Part shown: piece after piece, positions 21,264-33,873 of the stretch
How the letters are laid out: each line of letters opens with the position of its first letter
Numbering within the stretch: position 1 is the first letter of the stretch
Source of the DNA: Calliphora vicina
Lineage: Eukaryota; Arthropoda; Insecta; Diptera; Calliphoridae
NCBI RefSeq assembly: GCF_958450345.1
Contig: NC_088780.1
Coordinates: 41,966,033 to 42,030,032 of the forward strand
Length of the DNA: 64,000 bases
Direction of reading: 5' to 3'
Notes under the pieces: generated by a model
What the model was told of the DNA's origin: nothing
Seen by the model: the letters and a program-made list of their open reading frames with translations, nothing else
The model's database searches: none
Made by a program: the position numbers and the translations under genes

Positions 21264-23067
21264 CAGACACAGAAAGTGCCTCGAACTTTTAAAAATTGCT
21301 ACTACTTTTCTCATTTCAACCTCACTCATTTTCTCAACTGTTCTCTCATCTCTTGAAAATTACGCCATTTTGTAACATCTGGCATCTACTAGTTAATCAT
21401 TACTAATCATATGTTATAGCAGAAAGTAAAAATCTGGGAATCCCAATTCTGGTTTTGACGCATCGCTTGTGAAGGCACTTACAAAGAAATATTAATTTAA
21501 AGTTTGTTGCTGCAATATTGGTAAGCAAAGGAGATGATTAATAACTACTGGGAATCCTCGCATTAGAGAATAGCACAGGTATCAGTCAGGCAGAAGCTGT
21601 TAGCGATCCTTTTTGAAAACTTCAGGACTCTTTCGGCACGGGAATGCAAAGTCCGATTGAGCTAGAACTTTTACAAGCGTATTTTTGCACTAAAAGGAAC
21701 AATTCTAGTTGTGAGAACTTAAACATTTTAAGAAAAAAAATTTTCCTTATCACAAAAACCACCCTAGTATACATATATATTTTGTATAATTAAATTATGT
21801 TCATCATTAAAAAAAATCAAATAATTGTTTTATGACTATAAAACGGTTCGAAAAAGAAAACCAAAAAGAAATGAAACGTTTTAATGAACAAACGTTTTCA
21901 CCCAATGAATGATTTAAGAATATAAGTAGTTGTGAAACTTTATTTCACCCATAAGTGATTTTAATTTTTATACTGATTAAGAGCTTTTTTTTGCAAACTG
22001 CTTTGACAATTTTTTTTTTTTAAATTTCTGACACAAAAAATTTAATAAAAAAGGAAAGGAAAAAGTTGTGCTTTTAAAAAAAATAAATAAAAGTTGTTAA
22101 AAAGCAGTTTATGTTGAAACTTTATAAAGTATGTATGCACTTAATATGATTGTAGTGGAGGAAAGAAAACAACCAGCGACGTACTGCCATGAATCAATTT
22201 ATTCACATTTTTATTTTTATTTTCCTTTTTTTTTTGTATTTCTATCCACAAAGAAAGAAAAGAATTAAATGTGTCAAGTATGAATGAATTTCGTATGAAA
22301 AATACATGAATGCCATAACTTTTTATATCGGTTTGAAATGCCAACATACAGGCATTGTATAAATAAAATTATGAACATTTGTGTATATATTCATAAACTG
22401 CATTACTGTGCAGAAAATTAGCAACAAAGTTAGTAGAAATCTAAAAGTTGGTTAATTTTTTAAAATATTAAATTTATAACAAAAATTACGATATTATGTT
22501 CATATTTTCATATTTAAGTTTTAAGTAAAACATAAACTTCAAAAGAAATAAATATGTTTCTATTTACAGAAACCAGATCAAAAATGTATTGTCTACACAT
22601 TGTCTACAATAAATGAAGCAAAATTATATGCTAAGAATATAACAACTGCTTAAAATTGTTAGTATTTTTCCAATGTTAAAAGAGATTTTAACGGATAAAC
22701 GTTCAAACGAAATAATTTTACTAATAATTTGATTCAGGTTTTTTTACTGGATTAATTATTTATAAAGGATTGTCATAAGAATTGCCACTACTTCACAATA
22801 CAAGTTTTTATTGAAATATGATTCTAATAAAAGTCTGCAAAATTTGGTAGAAATATTAATTTTAAAAATATAAGGGTAACATTGTTCTAGAATTTAAAAA
22901 TTTAGTATATAGTCAGTTGATGAATAATAAAAATCATGTAATGAAATAACGGACAAAATAACTAAATGATGATTTAACCATATGCGGCGAAGTTTTATAT
23001 TTCGGTTTTCCTTCTCAAACCGTATATAAATTCTTTCTGTTTTCATATAAATATTTTTACTCAAAAA
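21264..23067. other. No gene seen
   Basis: A GC-richer stretch at about 21420-21720 has an ordinary mix of codons in short pieces but no motif I recognise. The rest is A/T-rich. The 68-codon frame at 22141-22347 (minus) is low-complexity. Confidence 0.45.
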
Positions 23068-23344
23068 TACAGTCTAGGAAAAAATTCTACATACACCCTT
23101 TGATTTAGGGGTTTTAGATATTTTTCCAAGAAAATTAAAAAAAAATGTTTATGTCAATATTTAAGTTTATTTATAAAATAAAAGAGTTTTTCATTTACAT
23201 AATAAAAACAATAATAAAAAAACATTAAAAATGCATAGGAAAAGAGTCTCATACAGCTAAAAAAATAAATATTTGGGGGATTCAAACGGTCTGCTGTTAG
23301 GTCGTATTGTTATAATGTCGTAAAATATTTTTTTAGTTTAAACA

Positions 23345-24100
23345 AATTCTGCTTGAAGTCGCCGGGGAATTGATTTCACCGAATTCTCTGTAATAAAAGA
23401 TGTTATTTCGGCGCATGCTCGAATAATAGTGATTTTTAATGTTCTTCTAATATCATATATGCTCTATTGGGTTTAAGTCTAGTAACTGGGGAGGTGAATT
23501 TAGCTATCTTGGGGCATAGTAAAGAAGCCAGTCTCGAACAACGTGCGCAGTATGCTTAGGGTCGTTATCTTGCAGAAAAATCCATTGATTTCCCAGGCCC
23601 ATGCTATCAACAGATGCCTTGGGATTTTGTTCCAATATGTTTTTATATTGATAGCGGTCCAAAAACCAAACGGCCCACTCCAAATGACGCCATGGCACCC
23701 CAAACTACAACGTTGCCTCCACCATGTTTGACTGTAGGTATAATATTCTTTAGAGCAAGTGCAGTGTTCGGTTTCCTCCAAACTTTGGATCGGCCATCAC
23801 TTCCGAAAATATTATACTATATTTGTCGGTAAATATAACACGATTCCAAAAATCCATACTCTTGTCTTTATGAGCCTTAGCAAACTCAAGGTGAAGTTTA
23901 CGATTCTTCGCTGAAATGAGTGGCTTTTTGCGTGCTGTTCTCCTATTAAATCCATTGTCATATAAAACATTTATTGCTGTTCGTGAAGTAACAATGTTAT
24001 TGGAACATTTTTCTATGTGTTCCGCCAATTTTGGGTAGCTTTTTTCGCATTCTTGTTGACTAGTTTACAAATACTGGTAACATCATGTCAAAAGCTTTTT
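23345..24100 (-). pseudogene. Tc1-like D,D34E transposase, frameshifted
   Basis: The minus-strand relic reads CEKSYPKLAEHIEK, then NRRTARKKPLISAKNRKLHL, EFAKAHKDKSMDFWNRVIFT with DKY (first catalytic Asp). After a frameshift near 23750 comes SFGVGRLVF-like sequence, then YKNILEQNPKASVDSMG, WIFLQDNDPKHTAHVVRDWL (second Asp), and after a stop PPQLLDLNPIEHI (catalytic Glu). It ends with SIPRRLQAEF. The RKKPL(L/I)S, LQDNDPKHTA and DLNPIEH(L/I) blocks are diagnostic of Tc1 DDE transposases. The spacing from the second Asp to the Glu is close to 34 residues. The N-terminal paired-type DNA-binding domain is missing or unreadable beyond the insertion at 24191. At least two frameshifts and two stops make it inactive. 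Confidence 0.9.
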
Positions 24101-24190
24101 TTAATTATCAATTTGTCAACTTAAACAATTGTAATACTTGTAAATTTAAATAAATCAACAAAGTGAATGGTTATTTTTCCTTTATTTGTT

Positions 24191-24930
24191 TTTATACCCT
24201 ACACCACTATAGTGGGGAGGGTTTTATGCGTTTGTGCAGATGTGTGTAACGCCAAAAATATTAATCTAACACCACCCTTAAAGTATACCGATCGACTTAG
24301 AATCACTTTCTGAGTCGATTAAACGATGTCCGTCTGGCTGGTTGGCTGGCTGTCCATGTAAACCTTGTGCGCAGAGTAAAGGTCGCAATTTTGAAGATAT
24401 TTCGATAAAATTTGGTACATATAATTTTTTCGGCCCAAGGACTAGGCTTCGTGCAACTGGCTGAAATCGGTCCATTATTTCACCTAGGCCCCATACAAAT
24501 GTCCTCTCGAAATTGGACTTTATCGGTCATAAATGTTTAATTTATATATGTATCTATACAAATTTCGCTCCAAATAAGTCTTATATATACAAAATTCATG
24601 TCACCAAATTTTGTTACGATCGGTCCATAATTAGTCATAGCTCCCATATAGACCCGCTTCCGAAAATCACTTTAACTTGCATAAATCGTTTAGAAATGTT
24701 GGTATACTCACAAAATTAAACATAGTAAACTTTCATATAGACATAAATCACACTACATAATTTCATGGTGATCGGTCCATAATTGGTCATGGCCCCCATA
24801 TAAGTCCCACTTCCGAAAATCACTCAATAATATAAATTATTGAAATTTTAAAAGAAAAATGTTTTTGCTCTTTTTCTTAGTGTAGGGTATTATATGGTCG
24901 GGCTTGACCGACCATACTTTCTTACTTGTT
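24191..24930 (+). mobile_element. INE-1-like repeat, family 1, full-length copy
   Basis: This is the most complete copy. It starts TTTATACCCTACACCACTAT, with GTTTGTGCAGATGTGTGTAA, CTAACACCACCCTTAAAG, CGATCGACTTAGAATCAC, the tandem CTGGCTGGTTGGCTGGCTG tract and GTAAACCTTGTGCGCAGAG. Three degenerate GATCGGTCCATAATTGGTCA units follow, then the 3' hairpin TGGTCGGGCTTGACCGACCA and TACTTTCTTACTTGTT. It is nested in the Tc1 element, so it is younger than that insertion. It encodes nothing; short frames in it (24278-24475, 24513-24719) are shadows. Confidence 0.9.
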
Positions 24931-25160
24931 AATATTCTATTTGATATTGGAAGACACGTTGTATGTAGACTTTTTTCTCGCTAATTATTATGTTTTTCCC
25001 CAATAATTTCTACGTTAAATTTTTTCATATTATTTTTTGATTCTAACAGTCTTAGTTTAAATACCTTATACATTGCTATAACATTTTTTTAAATTTTCTC
25101 CAACAATTCTCTAAAGCTTCAAAATCGTAGGGTGTATGTGGACTTATTTTCTTGACTGTA

Positions 25161-26232
25161 CCTTAATTATACATATAAAAAGAAAAACTTTTTTCTATAA
25201 TTTAAATAAATTTTCACTAATATCATATCTAATGGTACGGCACTATTCCAAACTGATTTTTAAAAAAAGAGAAAGTGTTATATTGGTGTCGACAGGTTTT
25301 TAAGATAAATGACTAATCCATATCCAAATGATATGTGATAAGGTATCGATCCAAAACTATTATAAAATTTTCCTAAACATCAGATGAAATTCATTTATTT
25401 TTCAGTACAAATAATCCAATCCTATTTTGTATTTGTAATATTCTAAAAAATAAAATAGTTGTTGCTTATCTTTTGCACATTACTGCATGTATATGAATGT
25501 AAATTGTGTTGTGTTGTGTACGATTTATGTGTAGAAAGAATATAAAAAATATGGTGTATTTCGTTTAAAGATAATATGGTGAATGACAGTAAACTTCTAG
25601 AAATTAAAAATTTAATATATTAAAGATTTTATTGCGCTTACATGCACTGCTTTTCTATAAAATATGAATTAAGTATGTTTCTATTTAATTTGAATAATTA
25701 ATTTATTTTTTTAACAACCAACTGTTCTATAAATAAATTTTCGTAACATGTCAGTTTAAGTGGTTTGTAGGATTTATTGCAACTTAATGAACAACATTAA
25801 AAAGCAAACAAAAACCTTTTCTCATTTCTTTCAATGCGTGGCCTAAAAAATGCAAAACAATATATATAAGTTTAACGAATAATACAATAGATAAGGAATT
25901 TGTGTACATATATAACTGCACATGGAGGCAACTTTTTGTAAATAATTTCAAGTAATAGCTAAATATACTCTTTTCTGATTTTGTTTTAAATTTTGTAGGC
26001 CCGATGTGAGAAAATTCCTCTGCTACCAACAAATTTAAATTTCATCAATATATCTCCAACCGATCGCGAGCTACTGAGTTATTTCCAAAATAATATGTAT
26101 CCAAATAACACTGCACTGTTTTTATAAAAATTATTAATTTTAAAGTCTAACAGTAGACTTTAGAGTTCAACTAATTACAATGATAGGAAAGTAATTAATT
26201 AACAAATAGAAGACTCTAGCTATAACAGCTCT
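25161..26232. other. No gene seen
   Basis: A/T-rich non-coding DNA. The 82-codon minus frame at 25784-26032 has no family resemblance and lies directly upstream of the piggyBac element. Confidence 0.5.
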
Positions 26233-26236
26233 TTAA

Positions 26237-27828
26237 CCCATTATTGCCCAGCCGGTAATTTTACTTACCAACTCTTTAAACAGCTCTAAAGCTAATAATG
26301 TATAAAATATTGAACTTTTCTTTGAAAAGCGTTTTAATTTAGTGTGTTTTAAAAAAACAATTTGGAGGATATTTATTTTTTTTAATTTATGTGTCTTTGG
26401 AGAACGTTTTCGACAACCTCCAAAATTGGACATATTTTGAGATAAGTATACAAATTATATAAAATGTTAAATTGACTAACAGTAAACTGTTTATAAGCAA
26501 TAATTTGTATCACTTTTATTACGTATAAAAAATAATTCAAATAAATTTACCTAAACACTTTATAAAATTCGCTTAATTCGTATTAAATTCTAAAAAGTGA
26601 ATTTAGTATGCAACAATGTCACGTTATCTGTTGAGCCGCATGATATAAAAATTTTGTTGGATTTTTGTTATTTATCGGCTTTCATGAATTACCGTAATGG
26701 AAAATATACTGGTCAAAGGACCCATATTTTGGCGTTTAAATTATTTATAAAGCTATATCATGAAATCGTGCCGAAATGATAAAAGGATACATTAATTTAT
26801 TTGATAAGAGCAACATTGATCTAAAAGATATATTCGGTAAAGTTATAGACTTAGAAGCATTCTCAGACTTATGAAACAAACGTTTTATACTGTCTGTAAT
26901 ATTTGCTCACAATTTACCCATTGATGAGGAAATGATTCCATATTTCGGTATGCATTCTTGTAAGAAGTTTATTAAAAGAAAGCCTATTCGTTTTGAATTG
27001 AAGGCATTGTGTTTGACTGCATCAAACGGATATCTTTACAACGTACAACTCTATGGCGGTTCATCATCAAATTATGAAGGGGCCCAACTCCCAGAGAAGA
27101 TGACAAACGGCGATCGCTGGAGAGACAAATCACGCCAGAGTGGATCCAAAACCCAACACGACACTGGACTGGATATGGGTGGAGTGGATCTACATGACAA
27201 TCCGTTAGCTAACTATAGAATTGATGTACGATCAAAAAAATGTTGGTGGCCTTTTTGAGTTCGTAAAAACTGCATGTGTTGGTCTCAACAAAAGAGGGAA
27301 TAAAATCATTTTCGCAACTACTATTTCGTGCAGCTGTTGCAGTATAAGACCACCCGAAAGTGAAGAATTTTCACTATCAAGAGACCATTAGTCGCAATTG
27401 GCAAACCTTAACAAAACAATACATTGTATTTCAAGACGTTTTGGAAACCGAAAACGGGTTGTCATACCCATACAACATATGAATGCCAAGTATGCAATGT
27501 CTGTTTACATCAAAAATGCTTTAAAAAAGCATATAAAAGTATAAAATTTAATTTTATATGGTAAATGTAAACTTATTTCCAAAAAATGTATTAACTTTTT
27601 ACTTTACTTTTACGAAAAAATCAATTTTATTATTAACATTTTTGTGTAATATTCCGAAAACCCTTAACATATCAGCCCACTGGTAAGTAAACTTACCATC
27701 TCATATCTCAAAAACCAATCGTTCCATTTTCTTGAAATTTTAACTATTCCTTAGTTAGACCTAAAAAACACTACGTACAAAGTTTCATTGAAATTGGTTA
27801 ACGCTTTCGGGTACCGGGCAATAATGGG
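26237..27828 (+). mobile_element. piggyBac-family transposon, decayed
   Basis: TTAA at 26233-26236 and 27829-27832 enclose perfect 13-bp inverted ends CCCATTATTGCCC. A subterminal inverted pair (GGTAATTTTACTTACCA at the left, TGGTAAGTAAACTTACC at the right) is also typical of piggyBac. The 1.59-kb interior carries a plus-strand transposase relic with N-terminal deletions. Confidence 0.95.
26597..27562 (+). pseudogene. piggyBac (PGBD-type) transposase, broken
   Basis: Pieces in order: VEPHDIKILLDFCYLSAFMN (about 26635-26690), which resembles the entry to the catalytic domain. YINLFDKSNIDLKDIFGKVI follows (26790-26850). After a TGA comes LPIDEEMIPYFGMHSCKKFI then KRKPIRFELKALCLTASNGY (26915-27035). 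GMGGVDL-like DMGGVDLHDNPLANYRIDVR with KKCWWPF follows (27170-27255), then a frameshift into FFEFVKTACVGLNK. The C-terminal cysteine-rich part is TGCHTHTTYECQVC with CLHQKCFKKAY (27450-27535). The IDEEMIPYFG block holds the second catalytic Asp and GGVDLHDN the later conserved Asp of the PGBD fold. The terminal Cys/His cluster is the RING-like DNA-binding tail. Frameshifts and one stop make it inactive. Confidence 0.9.
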
Positions 27829-27832
27829 TTAA

Positions 27833-28529
27833 ATATTCGAAAATAACTATTTTCTTCGTATGTTCGGATACTTTTCATTTGCGTTCAGTTTTTGTTTTGA
27901 GAATCTTACCATTATAGCTCTCCAGATATTCGACAATAAATATTTCCTCTGTACGGGAGGAGGCGCGTTACATTCTCCGGTCTCCATAATTTACTTACAC
28001 AAAGTTTAAAAACTCTAACAATTACAGTTCTTTTGATATTAGAAAATAATTATAAACTCGGTTTGGGAAATATTTCGATATATTTTATGTACAATGATAA
28101 CAAAAGATCTCATTTCAAGCTTATCTTTAGCTATTATAGATCTCCAGATATTCAATTATAACGATTTATAAAAGGGACTTAATATTTTTATATGAGCCTG
28201 ATTTATTGTATTAATAAACTTATCAGAATTAAAGTGCCAATCTATATTCCAGAGGATGAATAGGGATTTACTTATGGTACCTTTTATTTTTTCTTAATTT
28301 AGCAACCTAAAAACATTAAATATATCTGAAAGAAGTTGAAATTTACAAGAAACTACTTATTTATACATTTTCTTTGATAGAACTTTTAAATTCTTCGAAT
28401 CAGTGTACATATGAATGGATTAGAAAAAGGGATTACTATTTCTAAACCCATTAAAACATAAATTTTTTAAAATATATCCACTAGTGGAAGTGGAAAGAGA
28501 ATGGATATATTTCTTCATGTTTGCGATGA
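27833..28529. other. No gene seen
   Basis: A/T-rich non-coding sequence with no recognised repeat. Confidence 0.5.
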
Positions 28530-29293
28530 CATATAGTACTTTATGTAATAAGAAGCTAATTCCCAAATCCGTGCTTTAACAAATTAAACATGAATTTTCT
28601 CACTTGCGTTATACGATGGTTGATTAGCTTTGCTAACGAAGTAGAGGGTTAATAGCTATCAAAATAAATAAATTTGATTTCAAATCGTTTTAGTAATTAT
28701 TTTTCTGTGTACTAGAAAACGTACAAAATATGGTCGAATTAGGTTCTCTACAGAAGATACATTGTTTATTTCTACAATATTTTGTGAATTAAACAGTTTA
28801 TGTGGAATTTAGGAATATTTCATTCGTTTTACATAAACAGACAATGCATTTTCAATTTCGTTTGAAACAATTTTTCTATTAACATTTTTTGAAGAAATTT
28901 ATTGAGGAAACATATAGTACTTTTTGTAATAACAAGCTAATTCCCAAATCCGTGCTTTAAGAAATTAAACATAAATTTTCTCACTTCCGTTATACTTTGG
29001 TTGATCAGTTTCGCTAACCCTTTCGCTAAGGGTTAATAGCTAGTAAAATATATAAATTTGATTTCAAAATGTTTTAGTAATTATTTTTCTGTGTACTAGA
29101 AATCGTACAAAATAGGGTCGAATTAGGTTATCTACAGAAGATACATTGTTTATTTCTACAATATTTCGTGAATTAAAGAGTTTATGTGGAATTTATGAAT
29201 ATTTCATTCGTTTTACGTAAACAGACAATGCATTTTTAATTTCGTTAGAAAAAAAATTTCTATTAACATTTTTTGAAGCAATTTATTGAGGAA
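28530..29293 (+). repeat. Tandem duplication, unit 381 bp
   Basis: Unit 1 (28530-28910) and unit 2 (28911-29293) both start CATATAGTACTTT and share long blocks such as CTAATTCCCAAATCCGTGCT, TTTTTCTGTGTACTAGAAA and GAAGATACATTGTTTATTTC. They end TTATTGAGGAA. Divergence is modest, with scattered substitutions and small indels. There is no coding potential. It may be a small tandem array of a longer satellite or a local duplication. Confidence 0.95.
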
Positions 29294-31685
29294 TACCATG
29301 CGTATGACTAATATTTAATTCGTACTATGTATTTATTAATAAGTATAAGTCTAAGAAACAAAATTTTGCTTAATGCATTAAACAGAATGTAGCATATTTT
29401 ACCATTTTTCACTTAAATACTTACCACATCGAAATATTATTCGTAGACCCCAAAAACTATTTATTTTCTGGGTCTTCATGCAATTCCAAGACAATCCACA
29501 TATGAGCGGCTCCTCAGGGTACTTTTGGAAAATTTAAAAATTTTGGGAAATTGATTTTTTCTAGAGGATTTCAACCCAAACATTATAAAAATACCAACAA
29601 ATCAATTTGTAAAAAAATTTTAAATAGTACTTTTCTGTCTGTTTGTTTAAGACACGACACACAGTGCTTTGTTTTCATATAAGCAATGGACAAAAATAGA
29701 AGGAGTTATCGCAGACAAATAAAAATTAGTAGGATATTACCTTTTGGTAAGATTAAGAAAAAATATAATTTTTAAAAAAATCCGTGCAAGGATACGGATA
29801 CCCCCCATATAATTTTGAATAAAATTTACAGTTATACTCCTAACATTTTAAAATTTGGTTATACTAATTCTAATAAAGTTATTGATGTTTTTGAATTTTT
29901 ATTAGAATCGCAGCAAGGATTCGGGTGGCTGCCATACATCGTTTTCCTTAAAAGACCTAGAAACCTGAATAAAATCATTAATTTTGTTATTGTTCTCTTA
30001 TAATATTAGATGTAAAATTATGAAAATGTCATCGGAAGGATATTCATAATTCCGATACATCAAGATCTCAATATCCTGTATAACATCTAATTTTTTTTAC
30101 AAATTCGTAAAAATCGTTTACTATTTTGGAACCAAGCTTTAATTTAGTTATTATCATTCCAATTCTATCAAGGATTTACATAGCAGCTATATATCCTTTT
30201 TTTAAAAAAATCGATAAATGCTTTTAAAATCATCTAATTGATTCAAAATTTGTACCAAGTTAAACAAATTAACATCATTCCCTACAAACTTGTATAAATA
30301 ATTACACAATTTATTTAAAATTAGGCTATTGAAATATGCTCCCGTTTTCATTTGAAATAATGAAACTTTCATACAAAATTTTTGCATTGCATCCCATAAA
30401 CCCTTTAAAACACTCCCATCAATGTTAATTAAGATTTTTATTACAATTTTGTCTAATTTATTATAAGCTTTTTTGTATTATTTATCACAGTCAAATTCGT
30501 CTTATTTACAAAATAGTATACTATTTTGGACAATGGTTTTATTCGAATTTGACGCAAAACTCGCAGATATATAAGTAGTAAGTAGAATTTAAAGTAGGAA
30601 GTAATAGGGAAAATCTAGCCCAGTGCTGTTTTGTTTGAATACAAATTTGCCTTGTATATCACGAAATTAAATACAGTTTTGATTTTATATTATTCAGGAA
30701 GAAATTTTGCATTAAAGTAGTAAAATTCAAAAACTTCATTATGAGTCTAATATAATAGTGAAATATTGTATCGATTTTCTAAATTCGGAAGGACGGATGG
30801 ACTGAAATGTTCATAGATGATAGTTCAGCTGTAATATTAGAAACTGGATGCTGGATTATACCTTATGTGCTCCTAATATCAGCAGAAGCTCATAGTACTA
30901 TCTCAACCTAAGGATGTGTAGGTTATATAAAATTATTGAGTTACTTACATTTACTGTAAAAATGTATTATTTATGGGTGCCACCAAAAACAATTTTTTTT
31001 AAAGTTCTAGTCAAAATGGACAAAAAATGATTCCACATTATAATAAATAAGAGATAGGCATTAGATAAAATTAAAGAAAATTTAAAATTGATTAACGTGT
31101 TTTTTTGCAAAATTAAATCAAACTTTTGTATTTTTTTGGATTTCACCTAAAAAAATTTACAACTTCAAGAACCAAATAAAGAACTATTAATACACTTTAT
31201 GTCATAAAACTGCTATTATCAAATAATGCAATATTTCTTAATTATTTAAAAGAAAAAATGGTAATATTTTATAAAAAACAAAAAATCTGGAGCTATTTTC
31301 CCAAACTATCAAATTAAAAATTTCCGAAATTTGAATTTAGGCATTTAAACAAAAACAAAATTTTAATAGTTTTCATACAAAAGGACAACCAATGATTACA
31401 TTTTCTTAAAGAAGCTGAAGCTATTCTAAGGTAAAACATAATAGAATCGATTAACACGTATTTTACTAATATTCCAACAAAGTTTTGGAATTTCAGGCTT
31501 ACAATAAAAAAAATGTTAATTATTAAAAATTGCGTAGATTAAACAGTTATTTATAAAAAAAGAGATATTTATAAAAAATCTTTATTACACGATTGAGTTA
31601 TTTAGTTATCTATTCAAAAATATTAATTTCATTAACATCAATGGCCTGTCGCTACAGCACCTAGAGGGTGAAATTTGATATGATG
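29294..31685. other. 2.4 kb without a recognised gene
   Basis: A/T-rich. Short frames (29815-30003 plus, 30202-30387 minus) are unremarkable. A small inverted repeat lies at 30490-30553: GTCAAATTCG and CGAATTTGAC bracket the palindrome AAAATAGTATACTATTTT. No transposon ends or coding relics were seen otherwise. Confidence 0.5.
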
Positions 31686-32100
31686 TACATTAGAGTGTCC
31701 CTTAGAATTAAATTTTTGAAATGTTGAGACTGTACCCGCTGAAAACTTTCGTAATGACCTAAAATATCACCAACAAATTGTTTAGCTTGTTCTAAGAAGG
31801 GCAACCCGTGCTGGCTTAGCGATTTAGTTTTGAGGTACATTTACAAGGGGAAAAATACATTTTTTCAGTTTTTGTAAAAATTTTGCCATTAAATAATTAC
31901 TTTTGCAATTTAGTTTAAAAGAATCGAAATGTGTACGTAATTGTCGTTCTAACAAGATATAAAAGACAAAAATTGGTTAAAAAATGTTAAAGTTAACAAG
32001 CTAACATTTTTTTGGTGGTATTTTAGGTCATTAAGAAAGTTTTTCGCGGGTACCGTCTTAACATATCAAAAAATTTAATTCTAAATGACACTCTAATGTA
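31686..32100. mobile_element. Palindromic-element family, short right arm copy
   Basis: The ends TACATTAGAGTGTCCCTTAG and, inverted, TACATTAGAGTGTCATTTAG pair over about 100 bp. The left arm keeps the full order of blocks seen at 11636 (GAGGTACATTTACAAGGGG, CGAAATGTGTACGTAATT, AAAAATTGGTTAAAAAATGT). The central loop and inner right arm are deleted, so left arm joins right arm near 31996. Confidence 0.9.
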
Positions 32101-33194
32101 TATCTATTATGTTATGTATAAAAATTAAAAAACGATTTATCTAAGATTTTATATAAAATAAATTTACGAACGTCTCCACCATTAGTTATGAATTTTAATT
32201 ATTTGCAAATGACTACACGAATATATTTTACAGTAATTGTCATCCATATGTTACCATTTCTTAAAATATTGTCATCACTGATTTATGATTCTTTTAGAAT
32301 TTATTTAAGTTTAACAAATAATATGAATGTATGTTGTACTAACAAATGAAAGTCAGCTTTTTAGATAACAAAAATAAAGTTAAAAATGTTTTTTCAAATT
32401 GCTTAATGACCGTAAAACTAGAAAAGTACAATGATAAAACATGTATGTTCCAAAAATAAAATTTATGATAGTTTTCAAAATTATTACTTCATATGGGTTA
32501 GAAATTTAGGTTTACAATATGATTTAACAAGAAATGAGAACTATAAAACTATAACAGGAATGACCATTTTAAAAAAAAACTTTAAATTTGATCGAAAAAA
32601 TGCAAAAGTCAAAATCTGTATAATATAAAACGAAAATGATATTGGTGCCTTTTTGCCTCCTCAAGATCAAAAACATTTGTTGACCAGTTTGGTTAAAAGA
32701 CTACACATAAGTGATTTGGAAATAGTTTGGCCTTTTCCTTTGCGCTTCCACCGGTGGCTTGATATTTTTGGTTGCCTCTAAAAAGGAAAGATTTTTGTGT
32801 TTGGTTTTTGTTAAACTTTGAATAGTTTATATTTCTGCGATCCTATTTTAATTGAATGGCTCTTTACAGCTTTTTACTAGCAGTCAGGAAACAGGAAATG
32901 TGCGTACTAGATTTAGGAAATATTTGACTCTTAAAATGGTTTAGAGCTTATTCACTTAATTATGGAAAGTCACTGACATATTTATCTATATTTACCTCAC
33001 ACTGAATACAATAATCTGTATGAATATGACTGTAGATTAGGGTAATAACCTAATTTTGGCACTAGTAGCACGCGACGGAAAATGTTGTGTTCTTTACGAT
33101 AAAATTTTTTCAGGCCATTTTAGAATAAAAACTCACCCACAAAAACGATTTTTTAAAGTAATAATTTTCTCAAATTTTTATACATTTATTATTT
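32101..33194. other. No gene seen
   Basis: The 65-codon plus frame at 32431-32628 is A/T-biased and unrecognised. No repeats were identified. Confidence 0.45.
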
Positions 33195-33873
33195 GTATAC
33201 CCTACACCACCATAGTGGGGATTTGTGCAGATGTTTGTAACGCCCAAAAATATTAGTCTAACACCCACCTTAAAGTATAGCGATCGACTTAGAATCACTG
33301 AGTCGATTAAACGATGTCCATCCGTCTGGTTGGCTGGCTGGCTGTCCATGTAAACCTTGTGCGCAGAGGACAGGTCACAATTTTGAAGATATTTCGATCA
33401 AATTTGGTCAGCCAGTTTCAAAAGGACGAAGCCTATTGAAACTGGCTAATAGCGGTCCATTATTTCACCTAGCCCCCATACAAATGTCCTTCCGAAATTT
33501 GACTTTATCGGTTATAAATGTATCTCCATAAATTTCGCTCCAAATAAGTTTTGTATATACAAAATTCATGTCAAAAAATTTTGTTACGATCGCTTCCGAA
33601 AATCACTTTAACGTGCATAAATCGCTTAAAAATGTTGGTATACTCACAAAATTCAACATAGTGAACTTTCATATAGACATAAATCACGCGACCTAATTTC
33701 ATGGTGGTCGGTCCATAATTGGTCATAGCCCCCATATAAGGCCCCCCACTTCCGAAAATCACTCAAAAATATAAATTATTGAAATTTTAAAAGAAAAATA
33801 TTTTTGCTCTTTCACTTAGTGTAGGGTATTATATGGTCGGGCTTGACCGACCATACTTTCTTACTTGTTTTTA
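33195..33873 (+). mobile_element. INE-1-like repeat, family 1, near-complete copy
   Basis: Starts TATACCCTACACCACCATAG (about 20 bp of the following region is deleted). It has CTAACACCCACCTTAAAG, GGTTGGCTGGCTGGCTGTCC, GTAAACCTTGTGCGCAGAG and ACATTTGTATGGGGG-complement blocks. It ends with the hairpin TGGTCGGGCTTGACCGACCA and TACTTTCTTACTTGTTTTTA. Very close to the copy at 24191. Confidence 0.9.

Larger units (their letters stand above)
23070..25158 (-). mobile_element. Tc1-like transposon, split by an INE-like insertion
   Basis: TA borders at 23068-23069 and 25159-25160 enclose inverted ends starting CAGTCTAGGAAAAAATTCTA and, on the other strand, CAGTCAAGAAAATAAGTCCA. Both continue into CACATACACCCT or TACATACACCCT and GATTT...GTTTTAG/GCTTTAG over about 48 bp. 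The 740-bp family-1 INE-like copy at 24191-24930 is nested inside, leaving about 1.35 kb of element, a normal Tc1 size. A broken transposase lies on the minus strand. Confidence 0.9.

Noticed and set aside
23543..23832. Two plus-strand frames of 62-72 codons
   Set aside because: Antisense shadows of the Tc1 transposase relic.
28530..29293. Idea that the duplication is a CRISPR-like or regular array
   Set aside because: Only two long units without short repeats and spacers; the genome is also clearly eukaryotic.
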